From M55B157 sp965657825 (lineage in GTDB: Bacteria > Actinomycetota > Actinomycetes > S36-B12), in the NCBI GenBank assembly GCA_965657825.1, contig CBFHQG010000039.1, forward strand, positions 1-18,787: a DNA stretch of 18,787 nt, written 5' to 3'. How positions within the stretch are numbered: the first letter of the stretch is position 1; the number at the start of each line of letters is the position of its first letter. Of this stretch, positions 7,916-14,714 are shown in pieces. The notes under the pieces are model-generated. The model ran no database searches. It was not told the origin of the DNA and was given only the letters and a program-made list of their open reading frames with translations. Position numbers and translations under genes: made by a program.

Positions 7916-8410
7916 ATGAGCACTGACGCCGATACCCCGGATTCCATGACGATCATCGCCTTCAGCGGTGACCTCGACAAGCTGTGGCCGACCATGATCT
8001 TGAGCTCCACGGGCGCGGCCACCGGCATGGACGTCACCGTCTTCTTCACCTTCTGGGGCCTGTTCCCGCTGGTCAAGGACGATGTCCGCATCACCGGCAA
8101 CGACTCCATGACCAAGGCCCTGGCCGGCATGAACGCCCCCGGCATGAAGAAGGCCAAGTTGAGCAAGCTCAACATGGGCGGTTCGGGAGCCTGGATGATG
8201 CGCAAGGTTGCCGAGAAGAACAACCTCATGCCCCCCGAGGACCTGCTCGACATCTGCAAGGACATGGGCGTGAAGCTGTGGCCCTGCCAGATGACCATGG
8301 ACCTCATGGGCATCAAGCCCGACCAGATGATCGATGGACTCGGTCAACCGGTCGGTGCCGCGACGGCCCTGCAGGCGATGTCGAAATCCCAGATCAACCT
8401 GTTCATCTAA
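7916..8410 (+). CDS. DsrE2-like sulfur-carrier protein (DsrE/DsrF/DsrH-like family)
   Basis: A 164-residue protein of the DsrE_2 family. It opens 'MTIIAFSGDLDKLWPTMILSSTGAATGMDVTVFFTFWG', the standard start of the DsrEFH fold, and carries 'VKLWPCQMTMDLMGI', the conserved cysteine segment. Cys114 and Cys124 sit ten residues apart; Cys124 is the likely persulfide-bearing residue. Relatives take part in cytoplasmic sulfur relay together with TusA and rhodaneses in sulfur oxidisers. DsrE2 proteins are often membrane-associated, but no clear spanning helix is visible here. The ATG at 7916 has a strong GGAGGGG 8 nt upstream; the frame stays open further upstream but without support. It is the first gene of the plus-strand island, 33 bp before tusA. 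The precise donor and acceptor are unknown. Confidence 0.87.
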   Translation: MSTDADTPDSMTIIAFSGDLDKLWPTMILSSTGAATGMDVTVFFTFWGLFPLVKDDVRITGNDSMTKALAGMNAPGMKKAKLSKLNMGGSGAWMMRKVAEKNNLMPPEDLLDICKDMGVKLWPCQMTMDLMGIKPDQMIDGLGQPVGAATALQAMSKSQINLFI

Positions 8411-8443
8411 TTCCCCTCCCCGACGACACGAAGGAACGGATCC

Positions 8444-8674
8444 ATGACCGAAGTGAATAAGACCGTCGACGCCAAGGGCATGACCTGCCCGATGCCGGTA
8501 CTGATGACCGCCAAGGGCATCAAGGAGATCGGCGAGGGCGAGATCATGCTCGTCGAGGCCACCGATGCCGGCGCCCGCTCGGACATCCCGGCCTGGGCGA
8601 CCCAGACCGGCAATGAGCTCGTCGACTCGGCCGAGGACGGCGACGTCCTGAAGTTCTACATTCGGAAGAAGTGA
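8444..8674 (+). CDS. tusA: TusA-family sulfurtransferase
   Basis: A 76-residue cytoplasmic sulfur carrier. The TusA/SirA hallmark CPMP occurs at residues 15-18 in 'DAKGMTCPMPVLMTAKGIKEI'; Cys15 would hold the persulfide. The rest gives the beta-alpha-beta-alpha-beta-beta fold, including 'SDIPAWATQTGNELV', and the length is normal. AAGGAA lies 7 nt before the ATG. It sits between the DsrE2 gene and the Fe-S/NrfD fusion, with only 6 nt to the next start, so it is part of one operon. In sulfur-oxidising organisms TusA passes sulfane sulfur between rhodanese, DsrE-type proteins and the terminal oxidising enzyme. The same role here is inferred from context; involvement in tRNA thiolation is unlikely, as no tus/mnm genes are near. 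Confidence 0.92.
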   Translation: MTEVNKTVDAKGMTCPMPVLMTAKGIKEIGEGEIMLVEATDAGARSDIPAWATQTGNELVDSAEDGDVLKFYIRKK

Positions 8675-8680
8675 CCTGAT

Positions 8681-10222
8681 TTGCGCTACGGCTTCGCCAT
8701 CGACCAACGCACCTGCATCGGCTGTCACGCCTGCACGGTGGCCTGCAAGACCGAGCACGACGTGCCCGTCGGGCAGTTCCGCACCTGGGTGAAATACGTC
8801 GACAAGGGTGAGTTCCCCGCAACGACCCGCGAGATGGCGGTGCTGCGGTGCAATCACTGCACGGACGCTCCCTGCGTGAAGGGCTGCCCGACATCGGCGT
8901 TGTTCATCCGCGAGGACGGCATCGTCGACTTCGACAACACCCAGTGCATCGGCTGCAAGATGTGCATGCAGGCATGCCCCTACGACGCGATCTACATCGA
9001 CGAGAACACCCACACCGCGGCGAAGTGCAACTTCTGCGCCCACCGCATCGATCAGGGTCTGGAGCCCGCGTGCGTGCAGGTGTGCCCCACCGAGTCGATC
9101 TGGATGGGCGACATCGACGACCCGTCCAGTGGAATCAGCAAGTTCTTGAGCATCGAGCCGGTCAGCGTGCGCACCCCCGAGCAGGGGACGCGACCCAACG
9201 TGTACTACGTCGGGGCTGACCAGGCCACGCTGGATCCGCTGGCCGCACCCGTCGAGGGCACCTACCTGTGGGCCGATGCCGATCCGCTCCGACTGGAGAC
9301 AGCAGCGGAACTACCCGGCGACCCGATGTCCGGAGCTCGCACGACCCTCAACACCGCGCACCCGCGTCCGTGGGGCTGGAAGGTCTGGACCTACCTGTGG
9401 ACCAAGTCCATCGCTGCGGGCACCCTGCTGCTCGGTGCGCTGATCATCCTGCTCACCGCCGACCGCAGCAGCCTCATCACCGTTGCTGCACCGCTGCTGA
9501 CCGAGGTGTTCCTCCTCGTCACCGCCGTGCTGCTGGTGTGGGACCTCAAGCAGCCCAAGCGCTTCCTCTTCCTCCTCGATCCCCGCAAGGTCAACCGTCG
9601 ATCGTGGCTGGCGATCGGTGGCATCTTCTTGACCATCGGCGCCGGAATCGGCGGCCTGTGGTTCCTCGCCGGAGCCGCTGACCTGCTGGATCTGGGTTCC
9701 TTCGGCGGTGTCATCGACGTGCTGGCCTGGCCGGCCATCCCCGCCGCGATGATGGTCGCCGGATACACCGCATTCCTGTTCGGCCAGGCCGAGGGCCGCG
9801 ATCTGTGGCAGTCCCCGGTGCTGTTCTGGCACCTGCAGGCCCAGGCGGTGATGGTCGGTGCCGGCGTGCTGCTCATCATCGGCACGGTGCTCGCCCCAGG
9901 CGAAGGCACCATGGGCTGGTTGGCCTGGGCGCTCATCGCCGGTGTCGTCGCCCACCTACTGATCACCGCCGTGGAGTTCGGTGGCAACCATCCCACCCGC
10001 AACGCCCAGGTCGCTGCGCACGCGATCACCCACGGCCGATACCGCGGGATGTTCTGGGGCGGCTCGATCGCCCTGTCCGTCCTCGGCGCACTCATCGCAT
10101 TGCCCGTCGCCCTCGGGGGCCCGGTCATCCTCGCCGTCCTCGCCGGCCTGATCGTCCAGGTCGCGCTCGTGGCACACGAGCGTGTCTACGTGATGGCCGC
10201 GCAGGACCCGCCCCTGTCCTGA
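8681..10222 (+). CDS. Fused 4x[4Fe-4S] ferredoxin-like and NrfD/PsrC membrane subunit of a molybdoenzyme
   Basis: A 513-residue electron-transfer and membrane-anchor protein. Residues 1-140 are PsrB/DmsB-like with sixteen cysteines in four groups: C12/15/18/22, C57/60/65/69, C89/92/95/99 and C116/119/131/135, enough for four [4Fe-4S] clusters. After a linker (about 140-232), residues about 233-505 contain roughly eight hydrophobic helices, as in NrfD/PsrC quinone-interacting subunits. These parts are usually two proteins (B and C); here they are one polypeptide. The TTG start at 8681, 6 nt after the tusA stop, puts the conserved 'MRYGFAIDQRTCIGCHAC' at the N-terminus. No signal peptide is seen, so the Fe-S domain should face the cytoplasm. 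It would carry electrons between the downstream molybdoprotein and quinone. Confidence 0.9.
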   Translation: MRYGFAIDQRTCIGCHACTVACKTEHDVPVGQFRTWVKYVDKGEFPATTREMAVLRCNHCTDAPCVKGCPTSALFIREDGIVDFDNTQCIGCKMCMQACPYDAIYIDENTHTAAKCNFCAHRIDQGLEPACVQVCPTESIWMGDIDDPSSGISKFLSIEPVSVRTPEQGTRPNVYYVGADQATLDPLAAPVEGTYLWADADPLRLETAAELPGDPMSGARTTLNTAHPRPWGWKVWTYLWTKSIAAGTLLLGALIILLTADRSSLITVAAPLLTEVFLLVTAVLLVWDLKQPKRFLFLLDPRKVNRRSWLAIGGIFLTIGAGIGGLWFLAGAADLLDLGSFGGVIDVLAWPAIPAAMMVAGYTAFLFGQAEGRDLWQSPVLFWHLQAQAVMVGAGVLLIIGTVLAPGEGTMGWLAWALIAGVVAHLLITAVEFGGNHPTRNAQVAAHAITHGRYRGMFWGGSIALSVLGALIALPVALGGPVILAVLAGLIVQVALVAHERVYVMAAQDPPLS

Positions 10223-10273
10223 CCCCAGCGACACCCAGACGACCCACCCCCTACCGAGCGGAAGGCACCCACC

Positions 10274-13169
10274 ATGAAGCCTCGCGACCCGGACACCTAC
10301 ACCGCACACGGCCCAGCCGCCGAGCCGGTGGGAGCCGATGCTCCCGAGCACCACGGCCTGCGCGTGCGCGAGACCGTGTCGAACTACCCACCGGTGAGCA
10401 CCTGGGACGACGTCGTGATGTACGACGCCAAGGCCCATCCCCGCAAGGTGGAGCGGCACTACATGCTGGTGCCCACGACCTGCTTCAACTGCGAGTCGGC
10501 GTGCGGACTGCTGGCCTACGTCGACAAGGAGACCAAGGAGGTCGTCAAGATCGAGGGCAACCCCGCCCACCCGGGGTCGCGCGGCCGCAACTGCGCCAAG
10601 GGCCCGGCGACGATCAACCAGACGTCGGATCCCGAGCGCATCCTCACCCCCATGAAGCGCGTCGGCCCGCGCGGTTCGGCGCAGTTCGAGCCGGTGAGCT
10701 GGGATGACGCACTCGACGACATCGCTGCTCGGATTCGCAAGGCGATCACCGAGGGCCGCCCCAATGACGTCATGTACCACGTGGGTCGCCACGGTGAGGA
10801 CGGCTTCATCGAGCGGGTGCTGCTGGCCTGGGGCGTGGACGGCAACAACACGCACACCAACATCTGCTCGGCCGGTGCCCGCTTCGGCTACTCCATGTGG
10901 GGCGGTTACGACCGGCCCTCCCCCGATCACGCCAATGCCAACGTGATCCTGCTCGTCTCCGCGCACCTGGAGTCCGGCCACTACTTCAACCCCCACGCTC
11001 AGCGCATCATCGAGGCGCAGGTGCACGGTGGGGCGAAACTCATCTCGATCGACCCGCGACTGTCCAATACCGCGGCGAAGGCCGACGAGTGGGTCGCCGC
11101 CTGGCCGGGCACCGAGGCCGCCCTGCTCCTGGCCGTCGCGTCCTATCTGCTGCGCACCGACAACGTCGACTGGGCGTATGTGCGCCGCTGGGTGAACTGG
11201 CAGACCTATCTGGACAAGCTGCACCCGCAGGCCAATCGCGATGACTTCGCAGGCGCTGGCCGACGACTACGCGAAGTACACCTTCGAGTTCGCCGCCACC
11301 GAGTGCCGCATCCCGCTCAAGCAGGTCGAGCGGGTTGCCAAGATCGTGTCGAAGGCCAACGGCCGACTCGCCGCGCACACCTGGCGTGCGGCATCAGCGG
11401 GCAACCGCGGTGGTTGGGCGGTGGCCCGAGCCCTGTTCTTCCTCACCGTGCTCACCGGCAGCGTCGGTCAGGAGGGTGGCACCAGCCCGAACGGCTGGAA
11501 CAAGATCATCCCGCACGGTCCGAACATGCCCGGTGGTCACGACTCCTGGAACGAACTGCTGTGGCCCAATGAGTTCCCGATGGCCACCAACGAACTCTCG
11601 ATCCTGCTACCCCACTTCCTGCTGGAGGGCCGCGGCAAGCTCGACGTGTACTTCACCCGCGTCTACAACCCGGTGTGGACCAATCCCGATGGCTTCACCT
11701 GGATCGAGGCCCTCTCGCGCGAAGACCTGGTGGGCTGCCACGTCGCAATGACCCCGACCTGGAACGAGACGGCGGTGTGGGCCGACTACGTGCTGCCGTT
11801 CGGGCACTCCACCGAGCGTCACGACACACAGTCCTATGAGCAGTACGCGGGCAAATGGCTGGGCTTCCGCCAGCCGGTGCGTCGCGTCGCACTGGAGAAG
11901 ATGGGCGAAAAGATCGGCGACACTCGCGACGCCAACCCCGGAGAGGTCTGGGAGGAGGTCGAGTTCTGGTTCGAGTTGTCCTGGCGCATCGACCCCGATG
12001 GGTCACTCGGAATCCGCGAGTACTTCGAGGCGCCGGGTCGACCGGGCGAGAAGATGACCGTGGACGACTACTACGGCTACGTCTTCGACAAGAACGTGCC
12101 CGGCCTACCGGAGAAGGCGGCCAAGGAGGGCCTCACGCCGCTGGAGTACATGCGCAAGTACGGCGCAGTCGAGGTTGCCAATGGCCTGTACCGCCAGGAT
12201 GAGCGGCTGCTCACCGAGGCCGAACTCGACGGCGCGGTGGCCGATGAGAACGGCGTGCTGCGCAAACCCATCACCCCCGAAACCCAGAAGCCACTGGTCG
12301 GCGAACCCGGTGCGGTGGGTATCCAGATGGAGGATGGCACGAAGGTCGCCGGCTGGCTGACCCCTTCACGCAAGTTGGAGATCTACTCCCCTGCGATGGA
12401 GGACTTCGGCTGGGCCGAGCACGCAACGCCGACCTACATCGAGTCGCACGTGCACCACAGCCGCATCGACCACGACAAGGGCGAGATGCTGCTCGTGCCG
12501 ACCTTCCGACTGCCCACCTTGATCCACACGCGGTCAGGCAACGCAAAGTACCTGAACGAGATCAGCAACAAGCACCCGATGTGGATGAACCCCGTGGATG
12601 CCCAACGGCTCGGCGGCCTGCAGACCGGGGACATGGTGCGCGTCACCACCGAGATCGGCTACTTCGTGGCCCGAGTATGGGTGACCGAGGGCGTGCGCCC
12701 GGGTATCACCGCACTCAGCCACCACATGGGCCGCTGGCGCACCACCGACGATGCCGGCAGCCGCTGGGTCACCGGCAAGGTCGACATCGGCAAGATGCCC
12801 GACGGCCGGTGGCGGCTGCGATACAAGGAGGGCGTACGTCCCTTCGTGAGCGATGATGCCGACTCTGCGCGCATCACCTGGGAGGACCCGGGTGTGCATC
12901 AGAACCTCGCATTCCCGGTGCACCCCGACACCTGGTCGGGCATGCACTGCTGGCATCAGTTGGTGTCCATCGAGCGGGCGCATGACGAGGACAAGTACGG
13001 CGATGTCGTCGTCGACACCGAGAAGTCCCGTGCGGTGTACCGCGAGTGGATGTCGTGGACCAAGCCGGGCCCGAGCGCTGCGGGTCTTCGCCGACCGCTG
13101 TTCATGATGCGACCGGTGATGCCGCAGGTGAAGGCCTATTACGTCGACGGGCAGATGCCGCAGAACTAG
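10274..13169 (+). pseudogene. Molybdopterin oxidoreductase catalytic subunit, broken by one frameshift
   Basis: Two overlapping frames join into one protein of about 965 residues. The first frame (from the ATG at 10274, GGAAGG upstream) gives residues 1-~325: the N-terminal [4Fe-4S] motif C70-x2-C73-x3-C77-x29-C107-AKG, then 'THTNICSAGARFGY', in which Cys198 is the probable Mo ligand. The second frame (intact to 13169) continues with 'ALADDYAKYTFEF', 'WRAASAGNRGGWAVARALFFLTVLTGSVGQEGG' and the C-terminal molybdopterin dinucleotide-binding domain ('HPMWMNPVDAQRLGGLQTGDMVRV'). The switch lies near 11240-11260 and equals one extra base (or two missing). No RBS precedes the ATG at 11241, so this is not two genes. 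There is no twin-arginine signal, so it is cytoplasmic. With the Fe-S/NrfD fusion it would form a SoeABC- or Psr-like complex; a sulfur substrate is inferred from the neighbours. The frameshift may be real or a sequencing error. Confidence 0.85.
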
Positions 13170-13211
13170 GCGAAACAGCGGCACCGGCGACACCGGTCGA
13201 GCGACCTGGCA

Positions 13212-13244
13212 GACTGCGGGGCATGACTCTCATGCCCCGCAGTC
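13212..13244 (+). terminator. Perfect 14-bp stem-loop after the molybdoenzyme gene, overlapping the lipoprotein start
   Basis: GACTGCGGGGCATG (13212-13225) and CATGCCCCGCAGTC (13231-13244) are exact inverted repeats around a 5-nt loop. It lies 43 nt after the molybdoenzyme stop, so it may terminate that operon (no U-tract). It also contains both candidate ATG starts of the lipoprotein gene (13223 and 13232), so it could instead control that gene's translation. Confidence 0.6.
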
Positions 13245-13663
13245 GTGTGTCACGTGGCGTTCTGGCCACCTCCGCCGCCGCCCTCGCGCTGGGCCTGGTG
13301 GCCTGCGCGCCATCCGGGCCTTCTGAGCCGGCGAACATGATCGGCACCTGGACCGGTGAGTACACCTATCCCCTCCCTGATGGCACGACCGTGACCTCCA
13401 CCGAGACGATCGTCATCGAACGCCAGGACGGGGCCAGCGTCTGGGGCTACGAGGAGTGGACGGCTCCCGATGGCAGCACGGGCCGAGACGAGCTGGTCGG
13501 CCAGATCGGCCTGGGCTTCACCACCTTCGTCCTCACCGAGGAGGAGGGCTTCTTCTCCGGCGTGGTCAACGAGGATCGGATGGCCGTGCGCTACATCCGC
13601 CTCGGCGAGGAGAACACCACCTTCGAGGTCGAACTCACCCGTAGCCCTTCTTCGGGCGAATAG
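13223..13663 (+). CDS. Small secreted lipoprotein of unknown function
   Basis: I do not recognise this as a named family. From the ATG at 13223 it has 146 residues: a signal peptide with three arginines (residues 6-11), a hydrophobic core 'GVLATSAAALALGLVA' and a lipobox LVAC (Cys28), so the mature protein should be a lipid-anchored extracytoplasmic protein of about 119 residues. The mature part begins near 'MIGTWTGEYTYPLPDGT' and reads as alternating strands, suggesting a small beta-sandwich or lipocalin-like barrel; this is inference. The start is uncertain: ATG 13223, ATG 13232 and GTG 13247 are all in frame, with no good Shine-Dalgarno. A -10-like CAGACT (13210-13215) 7 nt before ATG 13223 could give a leaderless mRNA. 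The gene is convergent with the thioesterase gene. Confidence 0.72.
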   Translation: MTLMPRSRVSRGVLATSAAALALGLVACAPSGPSEPANMIGTWTGEYTYPLPDGTTVTSTETIVIERQDGASVWGYEEWTAPDGSTGRDELVGQIGLGFTTFVLTEEEGFFSGVVNEDRMAVRYIRLGEENTTFEVELTRSPSSGE

Positions 13664-13677
13664 TGCCCGATTCGGGC
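13644..13677. terminator. GC-rich hairpins between convergent genes
   Basis: At the end of the lipoprotein gene there are alternative stems: GCCC/GGGC at 13644-13657 and GCCCG/CGGGC at 13665-13677 (3-nt loop), and CGGGC (13653-13657) can also pair with GCCCG (13665-13669). Only 15 bp separate the two stop codons of the convergent genes, so these probably serve as a bidirectional terminator. Confidence 0.5.
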
Positions 13678-13678
13678 C

Positions 13679-14071
13679 TCATTCACCCGAAGAACCGCAC
13701 AGTGCCGCACGCTCGACGTCGGTGAGGGGTCGAGACGCTGACCTATCCGCGGATCGGATCACCGTCACCGTCCGCGCCTGAGCACTCAGCGTGCCGTCGG
13801 GTAAGCGGATCGCCTCGATGGTGCGGATGCTGGACGTACCCACCGACTCGACCTCGGCGCTGACCACCACATGCGAGACACCGCGGGCGATCTCGTGGCG
13901 GTAGTCGATCTCCACCTGGGCGATCACCGCGTTCGCATACTCCGCTCCCAGGCACGACTCCAGTAGACGATCGCGTGCTTCCTCCAGATAGTTGAGATAC
14001 ACCGCGTTGTTGACATGTCCGAGAGCATCGAGATCCATCCACCGCACCGGAACGTCCACCGTGATCGCCAC
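13679..14071 (-). CDS. 4HBT-family acyl-CoA thioesterase
   Basis: A 130-residue hotdog-fold thioesterase that hydrolyses an acyl-CoA (substrate not predictable). The diagnostic segment is 'VRWMDLDALGHVNNAVYLNYLEEAR' at about residues 9-33, with the catalytic Asp in 'MDLDALGHVNN' and the hotdog helix following. 'VAQVEIDYRHEI'-like and 'IRTIEAIRLPDGTLSAQARTVTVI' strands complete the fold. The length is normal for YbgC/FadM-like members. The start is GTG at 14071 with no clear Shine-Dalgarno; a TAGTCT -10-like hexamer ends 6 nt upstream on this strand, so a leaderless transcript is plausible. No metabolic partner is adjacent, so its pathway is open. Confidence 0.85.
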   Translation of the reverse strand: MAITVDVPVRWMDLDALGHVNNAVYLNYLEEARDRLLESCLGAEYANAVIAQVEIDYRHEIARGVSHVVVSAEVESVGTSSIRTIEAIRLPDGTLSAQARTVTVIRSADRSASRPLTDVERAALCGSSGE

Positions 14072-14107
14072 GACCCGAGACTAACCCCCGCCCGGTATCC
14101 GAATGGG

Positions 14108-14141
14108 TAATCTGGGTCGCACTATGGAACTGAGCGAATGA
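14108..14141 (+). promoter_or_regulatory. Candidate -10 box and five-codon upstream reading frame before the small membrane protein
   Basis: TAATCT (14108-14113) is a good -10 hexamer. From ATG 14124 a mini-ORF reads M-E-L-S-E-stop, and its TGA (14139-14141) overlaps the ATG (14138) of the next gene as ATGA. The layout would allow translational coupling from a very short leader. It could equally be chance in a short upstream sequence. Confidence 0.35.
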
Positions 14142-14371
14142 CCACTCCTCCTCCTGAGCAACCCCACTCGTCGCGGATCGTGGCCGGTGTACTGGTCGGC
14201 GCGATCAGCGGTTTCGTGCTGGGTGCGGTCATCTATTTCGTTCTCTCCCCGGTGTTGGAGAGTCAAAGTGGGGTGCTCCGCGAGATGCAGGGGTTCGCCT
14301 TCAATCTCGTCCCCGGACTGGCGGTCATCGGTGGCGCACTGGGTGCCTGGTGGGGGATCCGCCGACGCTGA
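14138..14371 (+). CDS. Small two-helix membrane protein of unknown function
   Basis: A 77-residue protein without a recognised family. After a proline-rich cytoplasmic-looking N-terminus (residues 1-12) come two hydrophobic helices: about residues 14-39 ('IVAGVLVGAISGFVLGAVIYFVLSPV') and about 53-73 ('FNLVPGLAVIGGALGAWWGI'), with a short linker and a basic C-terminal end (RRR). The glycine-rich helices with small-xxx-small spacing suggest tight helix packing, a hairpin in the inner membrane with both ends in the cytoplasm. A GGA triplet lies 10 nt before the ATG. It ends 9 bp from the end of convergent sbtB. Compact size and composition support a real gene, but function cannot be stated. Confidence 0.65.
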   Translation: MTTPPPEQPHSSRIVAGVLVGAISGFVLGAVIYFVLSPVLESQSGVLREMQGFAFNLVPGLAVIGGALGAWWGIRRR

Positions 14372-14380
14372 GGTGGAGAA

Positions 14381-14692
14381 TCAGGTGTCGCGGTAGCGCT
14401 CAGCTCGAGCTACGGTCACCGGGTACTCCCACGCGGTGATCGAGTAGTGGGTGAAGAAGTCATCCCGCAGCATCTGCCAGATGCGCTCGGCAACGCGAGG
14501 ATCGGCCAGGACCTCGACCCGGATGCTGCCGCCCTCGATCTCGCTCAACCCCGAGTGTTTGGGACCCATGCCACGTGCGGCGGTCACCGTCCACCCGCGA
14601 GCGCCGCTGCGCTGCAGGAAATCCAACAGTCGTGACTCGACGAACGACTCAGCGACGATCGTCACGCAGACGATCCCGTCTTCACCAGTCAT
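14381..14692 (-). CDS. sbtB: SbtB-like PII-family regulator of the bicarbonate transporter
   Basis: A 103-residue PII-like (ferredoxin-like fold) protein. The order beta1 'GIVCVTIVAESFVESRLLDFLQRSGARGWTVTAARGMG', the T-loop region 'PKHSGLSEIEGGS' and 'IRVEVLADPRVAERIWQMLRDDFFTHYSITAWEYPVTVARAERY' matches SbtB. Known SbtB binds cyclic and adenine nucleotides and inhibits SbtA at the membrane; a similar job is inferred from adjacency to sbtA. The C-terminus stops at 'AERYRDT', so the CGPxGC redox R-loop present in many cyanobacterial SbtB proteins is absent. The ATG at 14692 is chosen because CGGAG (14698-14702) lies 5 nt upstream; two preceding GTG codons overlap that site. It follows sbtA by 22 nt in the same operon. 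Confidence 0.8.
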   Translation of the reverse strand: MTGEDGIVCVTIVAESFVESRLLDFLQRSGARGWTVTAARGMGPKHSGLSEIEGGSIRVEVLADPRVAERIWQMLRDDFFTHYSITAWEYPVTVARAERYRDT

Positions 14693-14714
14693 CACCACTC
14701 CGATCCAGTCACCA

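Noticed and set aside
7898..9043. A 381-codon minus-strand frame across the DsrE2, TusA and Fe-S genes
   Set aside because: It is antisense to three well-supported genes; its His/Gly/Val/Leu-rich low-information protein is typical of reverse-frame shadows.
11235..11260. Programmed +1 frameshifting in the molybdoenzyme
   Set aside because: No recognisable slippery site, stop-codon pause or downstream stimulator is evident, and the family is not known for recoding; mutation or sequencing error is simpler.
10274..11260. Formate dehydrogenase identity for the molybdoprotein
   Set aside because: The Mo-ligand region reads NICSAGAR, without the (Sec/Cys)-His pair typical of formate dehydrogenases, and the neighbours are sulfur-handling genes.
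11241..13169. The second half of the molybdoenzyme as a separate gene starting at ATG 11241
   Set aside because: There is no RBS, the start falls in the middle of a conserved domain, and the upstream frame supplies exactly the missing N-terminal part.
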